Of a stretch of DNA of 64,000 bases, positions 18,824 to 27,321 are shown in pieces. The position numbers and the translations under genes are program-made. Under the pieces are notes generated by a model, which saw nothing but the letters and a program-made list of their open reading frames with translations, made no database searches and was not told the origin of the DNA. The stretch is from Terriglobus tenax (GTDB lineage: Bacteria > Acidobacteriota > Terriglobia > Terriglobales > Acidobacteriaceae): the NCBI RefSeq assembly GCF_025685395.1, contig NZ_JAGSYA010000004.1, positions 1,612,001 to 1,676,000 of the forward strand, given 5' to 3'. Position 1 is the first letter of the stretch; the number at the start of each line of letters is the position of its first letter.

Positions 18824-19816
18824 TTAGGCGGTGACCGGCTCGGCGATTTCCTTCAGACGCTTTTCGAGCAGGGCTTCCAGCTCTTCCAGGGCCTTGGAGA
18901 AGCCTTCGATGCCTTCCTTCAGTTTGTCGTGGGCCATGCGGTCCTCGGCGTGCAGCTTCTCGAAGGTGGCCTTGTCCATCGGGATCTTCTCGATCTCCAT
19001 GGAAGCAGACTTGGCCGCATCCAGCTTCTTCTCGAGGGTGCCTTCCTTCTCGTCCAGCTCAGCCAGCAGCTTGGGAGCGATGGTCAGCAGGTCGGAACCA
19101 GCCAGCTCAATAATCTCGCCGATGTTGCGGAAGCTGGCGCCCATCACCTGGGTCTTGTAGCCGAACTTCTTGTAGTAGTTGTAGATCTTGGTGACGGAGA
19201 TAACGCCGGGGTCTTCCGCGCCGGTGTAGTCCTTGCCGGTGTCCTTCTTATACCAGTCCAGGATGCGGCCGACGAACGGCGAGATCAGGGTGACCTTGGC
19301 CTCGGCGCAGGCAACGGCCTGGTGCATGCCGAACAGCAGGGTCAGGTTGCAGTGGATGCCTTCCTTCTCCAGAACCTCTGCCGCCTTGATGCCTTCCCAG
19401 GTGGAGGCGATCTTGATCAGGATGCGCTCCTTGCCGATGCCGGCTTCTTCGTACTGCTTGATGATCGAGTGTGCCTCGGCGATGGTCTTCTCGCTGTCGT
19501 AGGAGAGGCGGGCGTCGACCTCGGTCGAAACGCGGCCCGGAACAATCTCCAGGATCTTGCGACCGAAGGCGACAGCCAGGGTCTTGAAGGCCTCGGCGGC
19601 AATGGTCTTGTCGTCCGCGCTGGCGCCAGCCTTGGCCTTGGCGTTCTTCAGCACGTCATCGACGATGTGGCTGTAGGCAGGCATGCCGGCCGCAGCGGTG
19701 ATCAGGGACGGGTTGGTGGTCGCGTCCGTCGGCTTAAACTTCTCCATCGACTGCATATCGCCGGTGTCGGCTACGACGGTCGTGAACTGCTTCAGCTGCT
19801 CCAAAAGGGTGGCCAT
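18824..19816 (-). CDS. tal: Transaldolase (TalB type)
   Basis: A 330-residue transaldolase of the long TalB class. It transfers a dihydroxyacetone unit in the non-oxidative pentose phosphate pathway. The Schiff-base Lys is K135 in [13 protein letters not shown], and DATTNPSLI at 31-39 is the usual N-terminal signature. Cytoplasmic. The length is slightly over the E. coli enzyme owing to extra charged helices at the C-terminus. It is a single gene with its own terminator; the upstream leader of nrdA diverges from it. No regulatory site is seen. Confidence 0.93.
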   Translation of the reverse strand: MATLLEQLKQFTTVVADTGDMQSMEKFKPTDATTNPSLITAAAGMPAYSHIVDDVLKNAKAKAGASADDKTIAAEAFKTLAVAFGRKILEIVPGRVSTEVDARLSYDSEKTIAEAHSIIKQYEEAGIGKERILIKIASTWEGIKAAEVLEKEGIHCNLTLLFGMHQAVACAEAKVTLISPFVGRILDWYKKDTGKDYTGAEDPGVISVTKIYNYYKKFGYKTQVMGASFRNIGEIIELAGSDLLTIAPKLLAELDEKEGTLEKKLDAAKSASMEIEKIPMDKATFEKLHAEDRMAHDKLKEGIEGFSKALEELEALLEKRLKEIAEPVTA

Positions 19817-19959
19817 GGGAGTCTCCTCGCTCGAATATCGCTCCCCTTAAGACTACACCTTCCACAGGGCGGGATGCGTGGTAGGACCAGTACCACGCGG
19901 TGAATTTTCATCGCACCCCGACATTTCCACACCGACCGCTACATCTTGTGTTGCTTCTG

Positions 19960-20120
19960 GAAAGATCGCAAGCTACTGTAGAGAAACCTCACGATGTGCA
20001 GGGGAAGCCGGTGTAAATCCGGCACTGTCCCGCAACGGTTACAGTCCGACTACCTGCCCTGAGGAATACGCATGCATCGTCCCCGCGGAGGGATGGCGTG
20101 ACAGGTCGCTTTGTGCCCTT
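19960..20120 (+). ncRNA. Cobalamin (AdoCbl) riboswitch before nrdA
   Basis: The core AGCCGGTGTAAATCCGGC (20006-20023) followed by CTGTCCCGCAACGG is the B12-box region. Downstream AGTCCGACTACCTGCC closes the class. The element lies in a 365-base leader between the divergent transaldolase gene and nrdA. The outer edges are approximate. Whether it acts on transcription or translation cannot be told; I see no clear terminator, so masking of AAGGAG at 20166-20171 is possible. It should repress the class I reductase when B12 is plentiful. Confidence 0.88.
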
Positions 20121-20181
20121 TGGGTGCCTGCTTCTTGCCCGCCATACGTCTGCCAGGCCGGTGACAAGGAGCTACCGAGCG

Positions 20182-22623
20182 ATGGCAACTACCCTCCCCC
20201 AACCTGGCACCCAGACCAGCCTGCACGATCTGAACCCCGGTTTTCCCCCGCCCGCAAGCGAGACCCCGGTGATGCATGTCCGCAAGCGTAACGGCAGCCT
20301 TGAGCCGGTGGATGTGAACAAGATTGTCCGCGCCGTGCAGCGCTGCGCCCAGGGCTTGAACGCGGTAGACGCCATCCGCGTTGCGTCCAAGACCATCGGC
20401 GGCCTGTATGACGGCGCCACGACGCAGGAGCTGGACAAGATCTCCATTGACACGGCCGCGGCGCTGATCGCCGAGGAGCCGCAGTACAGCCGCCTGGCGG
20501 CACGCCTGCTGCTGGCCACCCTGCACAAGGAGGTCTCCGGGCAGGACCTGCACTCCTTCTCGCAGTCCATCCAGTACGGCTTCCAGGAAGGCGTCGTGAA
20601 CAAGGCCGTCGCCGAGTTTGTGAAGACGCACATGCGCAAGCTGAACCATGCCGTCGACGACGGCCTGAGCGACCGCTTTGAGTACTTTGGCCTGCGCACG
20701 GTGTACGACCGTTACCTGCTGCGCGACCCTATCTCGCGCAAGGTGATTGAGACGCCGCAGTACTTCTTCCTGCGCGTGGCGTGCGGCCTTGCCGGCTCGC
20801 CCGCGGAGGCGATTGAGTTCTACCGTTTGATTGCGGCTCATGAGTACATGCCGTCGTCCCCGACGCTGTTCAACTCCGGTACCAAGCATGCGCAGATGTC
20901 GAGCTGCTACCTGCACGACTCTCCGTCGGACTCGCTGGACTCGATCTACGACACCTACAAGAACGTGGCCCTGCTGTCGAAGTTCTCGGGCGGTATTGGC
21001 CTGGCCTTTCACCGCGTACGCAGCGAAGGATCGCTGATCCGCGCCACCAATGGCCTGTCGAACGGCATTATCCCCTGGCTGCGTACACTGGACTCCTCGG
21101 TGGCGGCCGTCAACCAGGGCGGCAAGCGCAAGGGCGCCTGCTGCGTCTACCTGGAGCCGTGGCACGCAGACGTGGAGCAGTTCCTGGAGCTGCGCGACAA
21201 CACCGGCGACCATGCCCGCCGCACTTATAACCTGAACACGGCCAACTGGATTCCTGACCTGTTCATGGAGCGCGTGGATGCCGACGGCACCTGGTCGCTC
21301 TTTGACCCGAAGGATGTGGCGGAGCTGCCGGACCTGTTCGGCGACGCGTTCAAGGTGGCCTATGAGAAGGCCGAAGCGGAGAAGCTATACAAGCGCCAGG
21401 TGAAAGCCCGCGACCTGTACGCACGCATGATGCGCACGCTGGCCGAGACCGGCAACGGATGGATGACCTTCAAGGATGCCTGCAACCTGAAGTGCAACCA
21501 GACGCTGGAGCCCGGCAACACGGTTCACCTGTCAAACCTGTGCACGGAGATCACCGAGGTTTCGTCCAAGGACGAAACAGCCGTGTGCAACCTGGGCTCC
21601 ATCAACCTGGCTCGTCACGTTGGAGCGGATGGCGAGTTCGACTTCGCCAAGCTGGCCGAGACGGTGCGTATCGCCGTGCCGATGCTGGACCGCGTGATCG
21701 ACATCAACTTCTACCCCATTCCGGGCGCGCAGGTTTCGAACTCGAAGTGGCGTCCGGTGGGTCTGGGTGTAATGGGTCTACAGGATGTCTTCTTCCAGAT
21801 GCGCATTCCCTTCGACTCGCCCAGGGCGCGCGAGCTGTCGCAGCGCATCCAGGAAGAGATCTACTACTACGCCCTGCTGGCCAGCACGCAGATTGCCGAG
21901 CGTGACGGAGCGCACGAGACCTTTGCGCAGACGCGCCTGGCACAAGGAAAATTACAGTTTGATCTGTGGGGTGTAACGCCGACAGACACCGCTCGCTGGG
22001 ATGCTCTGCGCGAGCGCATCAAGCAGTACGGCGTGCGCAACTCGCTGATGATTGCCATTGCACCGACGGCGACCATCGCCTCCATTGTTGGCTGCTACGA
22101 GTGCATTGAGCCGCAGGTATCGAATCTGTTCAAGCGCGAGACGCTGTCCGGCGAGTTTCTGCAGGTGAACCGCTATCTGGTGAACGAGCTGAAGGAACGC
22201 GGCCTGTGGACCGAGGAGATGCGTCAGCGCCTGAAGATGAGCGAAGGCTCCGTACAGAACCTGGCCGAGCTGCCGGAAGACCTGAAGCAGGTTTACCGCA
22301 CCGTGTGGGAGGTACCGATGCGCAGCCTGATCGACATGGCCAAGGAGCGCGGAGCGTACATTGACCAGTCGCAGAGCCTGAACCTGTTTGCCGAGAGCCC
22401 GAACATCGGCAAGCTGAGCTCCATGTACATGTACGCATGGAAGAATGGCATCAAGACCACCTACTACCTGCGCTCGCGCCCGGCGACACGCATTGCCAAG
22501 ACCACCGTCCAGGGCTCGTCTGCACGGCAGACAGAGACGGCGCCTGCCGCCAAGGCGTACACCCCGACGGAAGCCATCGCATGCTCGCTTGAGAACCCCG
22601 AGAGCTGCGAGGCCTGCCAGTAA
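20182..22623 (+). CDS. nrdA: Class Ia ribonucleoside-diphosphate reductase, large subunit
   Basis: The 813-residue alpha subunit reduces ribonucleotides. An ATP-cone for activity control is at about 31-120 (VRKRNGSLEPVDVNKIV). Catalytic residues are C242 (SSCYLHDSP), N452/C454/E456 in LSNLCTEIT and C469 (AVCNLGS). The Tyr pair is in KTTYYLRSRP, and the mobile C-terminal thiols are in ESCEACQ. ATG 20182 was chosen since it follows AAGGAG and starts the recognised protein; an in-frame ATG at 20098 lies in the riboswitch leader. nrdB follows, with a REP pair between. Control by B12 suggests that a class II reductase exists elsewhere. Confidence 0.95.
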   Translation: MATTLPQPGTQTSLHDLNPGFPPPASETPVMHVRKRNGSLEPVDVNKIVRAVQRCAQGLNAVDAIRVASKTIGGLYDGATTQELDKISIDTAAALIAEEPQYSRLAARLLLATLHKEVSGQDLHSFSQSIQYGFQEGVVNKAVAEFVKTHMRKLNHAVDDGLSDRFEYFGLRTVYDRYLLRDPISRKVIETPQYFFLRVACGLAGSPAEAIEFYRLIAAHEYMPSSPTLFNSGTKHAQMSSCYLHDSPSDSLDSIYDTYKNVALLSKFSGGIGLAFHRVRSEGSLIRATNGLSNGIIPWLRTLDSSVAAVNQGGKRKGACCVYLEPWHADVEQFLELRDNTGDHARRTYNLNTANWIPDLFMERVDADGTWSLFDPKDVAELPDLFGDAFKVAYEKAEAEKLYKRQVKARDLYARMMRTLAETGNGWMTFKDACNLKCNQTLEPGNTVHLSNLCTEITEVSSKDETAVCNLGSINLARHVGADGEFDFAKLAETVRIAVPMLDRVIDINFYPIPGAQVSNSKWRPVGLGVMGLQDVFFQMRIPFDSPRARELSQRIQEEIYYYALLASTQIAERDGAHETFAQTRLAQGKLQFDLWGVTPTDTARWDALRERIKQYGVRNSLMIAIAPTATIASIVGCYECIEPQVSNLFKRETLSGEFLQVNRYLVNELKERGLWTEEMRQRLKMSEGSVQNLAELPEDLKQVYRTVWEVPMRSLIDMAKERGAYIDQSQSLNLFAESPNIGKLSSMYMYAWKNGIKTTYYLRSRPATRIAKTTVQGSSARQTETAPAAKAYTPTEAIACSLENPESCEACQ

Positions 22624-22643
22624 ACGCATTCGTACTTTTGGTT

Positions 22644-22722
22644 TGTCATTCCGTAGCGAAACGAAGGGATCTGCTTTTCTAGATGCAGGAAGCAGATCCC
22701 TCCACTTCGTTGCGGGATGACA
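22644..22722. repeat. REP-like inverted repeat between nrdA and nrdB
   Basis: Two head-to-head copies of the dispersed repeat. The left copy starts TGTCATTCCG and the right copy reads TGTCATCCCG on the other strand; both contain GGGATCTGCTT. The whole could fold into a long imperfect hairpin. It lies between genes that must be co-expressed. Other copies occur at 35871-35914, 41021-41056, 43977-44011 and 45341-45379. Confidence 0.75.
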
Positions 22723-22761
22723 ACAGAAAAAGCCCTTTACCGCATCGAACAGGAGCCACCC

Positions 22762-23787
22762 ATGTCCGCCATTGAAGCCCCCGAGCACATTCTTGACCCA
22801 GGCCTTTGCCTGACCCTGCGCCCCATGCGTTATCCGGTCTTCTACGACATGTTCCGCGATGGCATTAAGAACACGTGGACGGTGGAAGAGGTCGACTTCT
22901 CTACCGACCTGGTGGACCTGCGCAGCAAGCTGTCCCCGGCGGAGATCCACCTGATCCAACGCCTGGTGGCCTTCTTCGCAACGGGCGACTCCATCGTGTC
23001 GAACAACCTGGTGCTGAACCTGTACAAGCACATCAACTCGCCGGAGGCGCGGCTGTACCTCTCGCGCCAGTTGTTTGAAGAGGCTGTGCATGTGCAGTTC
23101 TACCTGACGCTGCTGGACAACTACGTCCCCGACCCGGACGAGCGCGCTGCTGCCTTTGCGGCCGTCGAGAACATTCCTTCGATCAGCAAGAAGGCCGACT
23201 TCTGCATGAAGTGGATGGACTCCATCCAGGAGCTGGACCACCTGGCCACGCAGGACCACCGCCGCCAGTTCCTTCTGAACCTGATCTGCTTTGCCGCCTG
23301 CATTGAGGGCCTGTTCTTCTTCGCGGCGTTTGCCTACGTGTACTTCCTGCGTTCGAAGGGCCTGCTGCATGGGCTGGCTTCCGGCACCAACTGGGTCTTC
23401 CGCGATGAGAGCGCGCACCTGGAGTTTGCCTTCGAGGTGGTCAACGTCGTTCGCTCGCAGGAACCCGACCTGTGGGACGCCAAGCTGGAGCAGGACATTG
23501 TGGAGATGCTGAAGGGCGCGGTCGAGGCCGAGCTGCAGTTCAGCGAAGACCTGCTGTCGGGCGGCGTTGCCGGCCTCTCCGTCCGCGACATGCGGCAGTA
23601 CCTGGAATACGTTGCCGACTCGCGCGTGCAGCGCCTGGGCATGCCCCCAATCTTCGGAAGCAAGAACCCATTCGGCTTCATGGAGCTGCAGGACGTGCAG
23701 GAACTGACCAACTTCTTCGAACGCCGCGTCTCCGCCTACCAGGTGGCCGTCGCGGGCGAGGTGGACTTCTCGCACGAAGACTTCTAA
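22762..23787 (+). CDS. nrdB: Class Ia ribonucleotide reductase, small subunit
   Basis: The 341-residue beta subunit holds the di-iron site and tyrosyl radical. Ligands are visible: Asp in FFATGDSIVSN, Glu and His in FEEAVHVQFY, Glu in CIEGLFFFAAF, and Glu/His in DESAHLEFAF. The Tyr four residues after the His (HVQFY) is the radical position, so it is not a Phe-type class Ic protein. AGGAG ends six bases before ATG 22762; the open frame upstream is in the repeat. The gene follows nrdA by 139 bases and ends before a strong terminator. Partner of NrdA in dNTP supply. Confidence 0.95.
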   Translation: MSAIEAPEHILDPGLCLTLRPMRYPVFYDMFRDGIKNTWTVEEVDFSTDLVDLRSKLSPAEIHLIQRLVAFFATGDSIVSNNLVLNLYKHINSPEARLYLSRQLFEEAVHVQFYLTLLDNYVPDPDERAAAFAAVENIPSISKKADFCMKWMDSIQELDHLATQDHRRQFLLNLICFAACIEGLFFFAAFAYVYFLRSKGLLHGLASGTNWVFRDESAHLEFAFEVVNVVRSQEPDLWDAKLEQDIVEMLKGAVEAELQFSEDLLSGGVAGLSVRDMRQYLEYVADSRVQRLGMPPIFGSKNPFGFMELQDVQELTNFFERRVSAYQVAVAGEVDFSHEDF

Positions 23788-23810
23788 ACCAATCGCGTTT
23801 CCAAACCTTG

Positions 23811-23834
23811 AAGCCCGGCAGCGATGCCGGGCTT
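23811..23834 (+). terminator. Terminator after nrdB
   Basis: AAGCCCGGCA and TGCCGGGCTT form a perfect 10-base stem with a GCGA loop. It is followed by TGATCTTGG. It is placed 24 bases after the nrdB stop. Confidence 0.7.
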
Positions 23835-23843
23835 TGATCTTGG

Positions 23844-23887
23844 TTGCAATATATTGCAAATTGCGATATAAATATTGCGGATTGCAA
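23844..23887. promoter_or_regulatory. TTGC[A/G]-box operator cluster upstream of the XRE gene
   Basis: The perfect 16-base palindrome TTGCAATATATTGCAA (23844-23859) is followed by further TTGCGA/TTGCGG/TTGCAA boxes at 23861, 23875 and 23882. The AT-rich cluster directly before a HTH gene suggests autoregulatory binding. A promoter lies probably within it. Confidence 0.6.
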
Positions 23888-23892
23888 TAGCC

Positions 23893-24426
23893 ATGAAACT
23901 GGCCGACAAAATCCGATACCTGCGCGAAGTGGAGGGCTCACTTCGCGGCATGAACCGGTCAATGACGCAGCAGGAACTGATGCGCGCCATTGAGGCGGAG
24001 ACAGGGAGCTCGCTGAGCCAAAGCTATCTCTCGCAGATTGAGAGCGGCGCACGCCCTCACCTGACCAACACAACACGCCAGGTGCTGGCGAAGTTCTTCA
24101 GGGTGCACCCCGGCTACCTGGTGGATGACCCAGAGGGCTACCACGCCGACCTGCTTTCGGACGCCCGCGTGCTGGAGGACAAGGTTGACCTGTGGCTGGT
24201 CAGCGGAGCGGAGCGCTTCCGGCGCGATCCGGAGCTACGTGCCGCACTGCTGAAACTGGCTCAGCATGACCGTTCCCGCCAATGCCTGCTGTTGCTTGCA
24301 TCCATGCTCGACACGCCCCACCTGGTCGAGCGGCTGACAGAGATCCTGCGGCCGGACAAGGTTGAGAAGCCCGCCAAAAAAGCCGTCGCAAAGAAGACGG
24401 CGCGTGGGCGAAAGGAACCCCGATGA
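23893..24426 (+). CDS. XRE-type HTH regulator of the flotillin/PspA cluster
   Basis: A 177-residue regulator. The lambda-repressor-like HTH spans about residues 1-75, with MTQQELMRAIE and SLSQSYLSQIESGARPHLTN as helix-turn-helix parts. The C-terminal half (VDLWLVSGAERFRRDPELRAALLKLAQ) is helical and has a Lys-rich tail (KAVAKKTARGRKEPR). ATG 23893 was preferred because an upstream ATG (23875) lies in the operator boxes. The stop overlaps the next start (ATGA, 24423-24426), so it is translationally coupled to the NfeD-like gene. It probably senses membrane state through unknown contacts. Confidence 0.8.
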   Translation: MKLADKIRYLREVEGSLRGMNRSMTQQELMRAIEAETGSSLSQSYLSQIESGARPHLTNTTRQVLAKFFRVHPGYLVDDPEGYHADLLSDARVLEDKVDLWLVSGAERFRRDPELRAALLKLAQHDRSRQCLLLLASMLDTPHLVERLTEILRPDKVEKPAKKAVAKKTARGRKEPR

Positions 24427-24989
24427 ACTGGGATGTCATTTATCTGGTCTGCTTTGGTACCGGCTTTGTGCTGAGTGTGCTGTCTGCGGTGGCTGGGTTT
24501 GGGCATCTCCATCTGGGCCACCTGCACCTGGGTCACTCTGCGAATCTGCATCACGGCCATGGTGTTTCGCGCTTCAATGCCTTCAGCGTGCTTGCATTTC
24601 TGTGCTGGTTTGGCGGCACCGGTTACCTGCTGCATCATTACAGCGCCTTTGTTGCGCCCGTGGTGCTGCTGCTCTCCGCGGGAAGCGGATGCGTTGGAGC
24701 CACCATTCTGTTCTGGTTCTTCGCGAAGGTGCTGTTGCCGCGTGAGCGCGAGTTGACTGCCGCCGACACGGATGCTCGCGGTGTGACCGGCAAGCTGAGC
24801 GCCGGAATCCTGCCGAGCGGTACCGGCGAACTGCTGTACACGCAGAACGGAGTGCGGCGCTCGGCCATTGCCCGCAGCGTGGACGGCCTGCCGCTGGAAC
24901 GTGGCACCGAGGTGATTGTGCTGCGGTACGAGCACGGCGTGGCCTACGTAAAGCCGTGGCACGATCTGCAGCTTGACCGCACGGATTAG
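24423..24989 (+). CDS. NfeD-like membrane protein with OB-fold tail
   Basis: The 188-residue protein has two or three hydrophobic segments (residues 4-25, 57-75 and 80-102). Its Gly/His-rich loop (GFGHLHLGHLHLGH) is unusual and could bind a metal. The C-terminal part from about 115 (DARGVTGKLSAGILPSGTGELLY, then GTEVIVLRYEHGVAYVKPW) has the look of an NfeD/OB-fold domain. It lies between the XRE regulator and the flotillin, the usual place for NfeD partners that work with flotillins in membrane microdomains. The start overlaps the previous stop. Confidence 0.75.
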   Translation: MNWDVIYLVCFGTGFVLSVLSAVAGFGHLHLGHLHLGHSANLHHGHGVSRFNAFSVLAFLCWFGGTGYLLHHYSAFVAPVVLLLSAGSGCVGATILFWFFAKVLLPRERELTAADTDARGVTGKLSAGILPSGTGELLYTQNGVRRSAIARSVDGLPLERGTEVIVLRYEHGVAYVKPWHDLQLDRTD

Positions 24990-25113
24990 CACACCAATAA
25001 GTTCTCTCGCCTGAGCTGTAGGAGAAAGCTCAATGCCCGTCCGGCCGCAGCCAGCGACCGGATGCACGGCAGACCTGTGCCTTACGACTGGCTACAACCC
25101 AAAAAGGAAAACT

Positions 25114-26532
25114 ATGCCGCAATCGGTATTCATCATTGTTGGACTCATTGCCGTCGCTACTCTGGTTCTTCTGGTCCTGCTGGCGAAGATGTTTCGCAAG
25201 GCAGGCCCTAACGAAGCCCTGATCGTCTATGGCTTCCGCGGTCCGCGCATTATCAAGGGCCACGGCTCGGTCATCTTTCCGCTGGTGGAGAGCTGCAAGG
25301 AACTCTCGCTGGAGCTGATGTCGTTTGACGTCGCTCCGCAACAGGACATGTACACCAAGCAGGGCGTTGCCGTGACCGTGGAAGCCGTCGCGCAGATCAA
25401 GGTGCGCAGCGACCAGGAGTCGATCCTGACCGCTGCGGAGCAGTTCCTGACCAAAACGCCGCAACAGCGTGAAGGCCTGATCCGCCTGGTGATGGAGGGT
25501 CATCTGCGCGGCATCATCGGTCAGTTGACCGTGGAGCAGATTGTGAAGGAGCCGGAGATGGTTGCCGAACGCATGCGCTCCACCTGCGCCGAGGACATGA
25601 GCAAGATGGGTCTGGAAGTCGTCTCATTCACCATCAAGGAGGTGCGTGACAAGAACGAATACATCACGAACATGGGTCGCCCGGACGTAGCCCGCATCCG
25701 CCGCGACGCGGAGATTGCCGCCGCTGAAGCTGAGCGCGACACTGCCATCAAGCGTGCCGAGGCCCTGCGCCAGTCCGCCATAGCCAAGGCAGCAGCCGAC
25801 CAGGAACGCGTGATCGCTGAGACAGCATCGCTGGCCAAGCAGGCTGAAGCGCAGCGCGACCTCGACATCCAGAAGGCGCAGTTTACTGAGCAGAGCCGCC
25901 GCCAGGAAGCGCAGGCCGACAAGGCCTATGAGCTGCAGACCAACGTGATGCAGCAGCAGGTGGTTGCGGAGCAGGTGAAGGTGCTGCAGATTGAGAAGGA
26001 GCAGCAGGTGAAGGTGCAGGAAGCCGAGATTCTGCGTCACGAGAAGGAGCTGATTGCGACCGTGCTCAAGCAGTCTGAGATCGAGCGTCAGCGCATTGAA
26101 AACCTTGCCGCTGCGGAACGCGCCCGCCTGACCGTGGAGGCTGAAGGCCGCGCATCCGCTATCCGCGCACAGGGTGAGGCGGAGGCCGCCATCATCTTCC
26201 AGAAAGGCGAGGCGGAGGCCAAGGCCATGAATGTGAAGGCCGAAGCCTACCAGGAGTGGACACAGGCCGCCGTGGTTGACCGCCTGATCACCAACATGGC
26301 GGAGGTGGTGCGCGCCATGAGCGAGCCGCTCTCCAAGGTGGACAAGATCACCATCGTCTCCACCGGCGACGGCAGCAATGTAGGCGCCAACAAGCTGACC
26401 GGCGAAATGACCAAGATCGCCAGCCAGGTACCTGCGTTGTTTGAAGCTCTGAGCGGTATGAGTTTAACCGACCTGATGAGCAACGTGAAGCAGATGAAGC
26501 CTCGCGATGATTCGCAGGGCACCCATGCGTAA
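25114..26532 (+). CDS. Flotillin-type SPFH/Band 7 protein
   Basis: The 472-residue protein has one N-terminal transmembrane segment (residues 4-25), an SPFH domain (about 30-200: GPNEALIVYGFRGPRII, VAVTVEAVAQIKVRSD, EVVSFTIKEVRDKNEY), and a long Ala/Glu/Gln-rich coiled coil at about 200-400 (EIAAAEAERDTAIKRAEALR and similar). It organises membrane microdomains. ATG 25114 begins exactly at the transmembrane helix and has AAGGA in front. An alternative ATG at 25033 with its own GGAG would add 27 residues. It is followed by pspA after 64 bases. Confidence 0.9.
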   Translation: MPQSVFIIVGLIAVATLVLLVLLAKMFRKAGPNEALIVYGFRGPRIIKGHGSVIFPLVESCKELSLELMSFDVAPQQDMYTKQGVAVTVEAVAQIKVRSDQESILTAAEQFLTKTPQQREGLIRLVMEGHLRGIIGQLTVEQIVKEPEMVAERMRSTCAEDMSKMGLEVVSFTIKEVRDKNEYITNMGRPDVARIRRDAEIAAAEAERDTAIKRAEALRQSAIAKAAADQERVIAETASLAKQAEAQRDLDIQKAQFTEQSRRQEAQADKAYELQTNVMQQQVVAEQVKVLQIEKEQQVKVQEAEILRHEKELIATVLKQSEIERQRIENLAAAERARLTVEAEGRASAIRAQGEAEAAIIFQKGEAEAKAMNVKAEAYQEWTQAAVVDRLITNMAEVVRAMSEPLSKVDKITIVSTGDGSNVGANKLTGEMTKIASQVPALFEALSGMSLTDLMSNVKQMKPRDDSQGTHA

Positions 26533-26540
26533 GTTGTAAT

Positions 26541-26571
26541 CTTGCGGAGCCGCACCATGCGGCTCCGCAAG
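26541..26571. terminator. Perfect hairpin between flotillin and pspA genes
   Basis: CTTGCGGAGCCGC (26541-26553) and GCGGCTCCGCAAG (26559-26571) form a 13-base perfect stem with an ACCAT loop. There is no T-run. It may partially end transcription or protect mRNA ends. Confidence 0.55.
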
Positions 26572-26596
26572 CCTGTTGTGCAGAAGGAGAAACATC

Positions 26597-27265
26597 ATGC
26601 CACTACTCGAACGCGTCACAACGCTGCTGCGGGCTAACCTGAACGACCTGATCGACAAGGCCGAAGATCCCGAGAAGATGATGAAGCAGCTTCTGCTGGA
26701 TATGGAGAACCAGCTTCTGCAGGTGAAGACGCAGGTCGCGATCGCCGTGGCCGACCTGCACCTGCTGGAAAACCGCAAGCGCGAGCATGAGGAGTCCGCC
26801 ACGGGGTGGCACAGAAAAGCCGAGCTGGCCATAGCGCGTAACGACGAAGCGCTTGCCCGCATGGCGCTGGACCGCAGTCTGAGCGCACAACAAATGGCCG
26901 GCAGCTTTGCTCAGCAGATGGACGACCAGCAGATGGAGGTCGAAACCATGCGCAATGCTTACCTGCAACTGCAGACACGCCTGAAGGAGACCGAGGCTCA
27001 GTGCGAACTGCTGATAACCCGCAATCGCCGCGCGAAGGCCGCAGGGAAAGCCACGGCGGCACAGACAAAGATCGCCGACGGCGCTGCTCTTCGTTCGCTG
27101 GACAGGATGAAGACGAAGATCCTGGGACAGGAGGCGGAGAACTCCGGCGCGCAGGCGGTGCTTGGGCTGAACACCGTAGAAGACCGCTTCCACAAGCTGG
27201 AGCGTGAGAGCCGCATCGACGACCTGCTGCTGGAGCTGAAACAACAGCAGCGGCTACCGGGGTAA
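26597..27265 (+). CDS. pspA: PspA/IM30-family membrane-stress protein
   Basis: The 222-residue protein is almost entirely helical coiled coil: MPLLERVTTLLRANLNDLIDKAEDPEKMMKQLLLDME is the conserved N-terminal signature of PspA/IM30. It binds the inner membrane to keep the proton gradient under stress. AAGGAG precedes ATG 26597. It sits behind the flotillin, as in phage-shock-like loci with NfeD and flotillin. The length is normal for the family. It could also be called Vipp1-like but lacks the extra C-terminal helix of that group. Confidence 0.9.
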   Translation: MPLLERVTTLLRANLNDLIDKAEDPEKMMKQLLLDMENQLLQVKTQVAIAVADLHLLENRKREHEESATGWHRKAELAIARNDEALARMALDRSLSAQQMAGSFAQQMDDQQMEVETMRNAYLQLQTRLKETEAQCELLITRNRRAKAAGKATAAQTKIADGAALRSLDRMKTKILGQEAENSGAQAVLGLNTVEDRFHKLERESRIDDLLLELKQQQRLPG

Positions 27266-27321
27266 TGTCTTTTCCTCCCAAGAGGACATGGCCTCTCATG
27301 TAAACTTCCCGCATCCCCGCT

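Noticed and set aside
22644-22722. Insertion sequence between nrdA and nrdB
   Set aside because: The inverted repeat has no transposase, no target duplication and matches short dispersed REP-like copies, so it is a repeat and not an IS.
21952-23859. 635-residue antisense frame under nrdA-nrdB
   Set aside because: It covers parts of two reductase genes and a repeat; no motif and no start signal.
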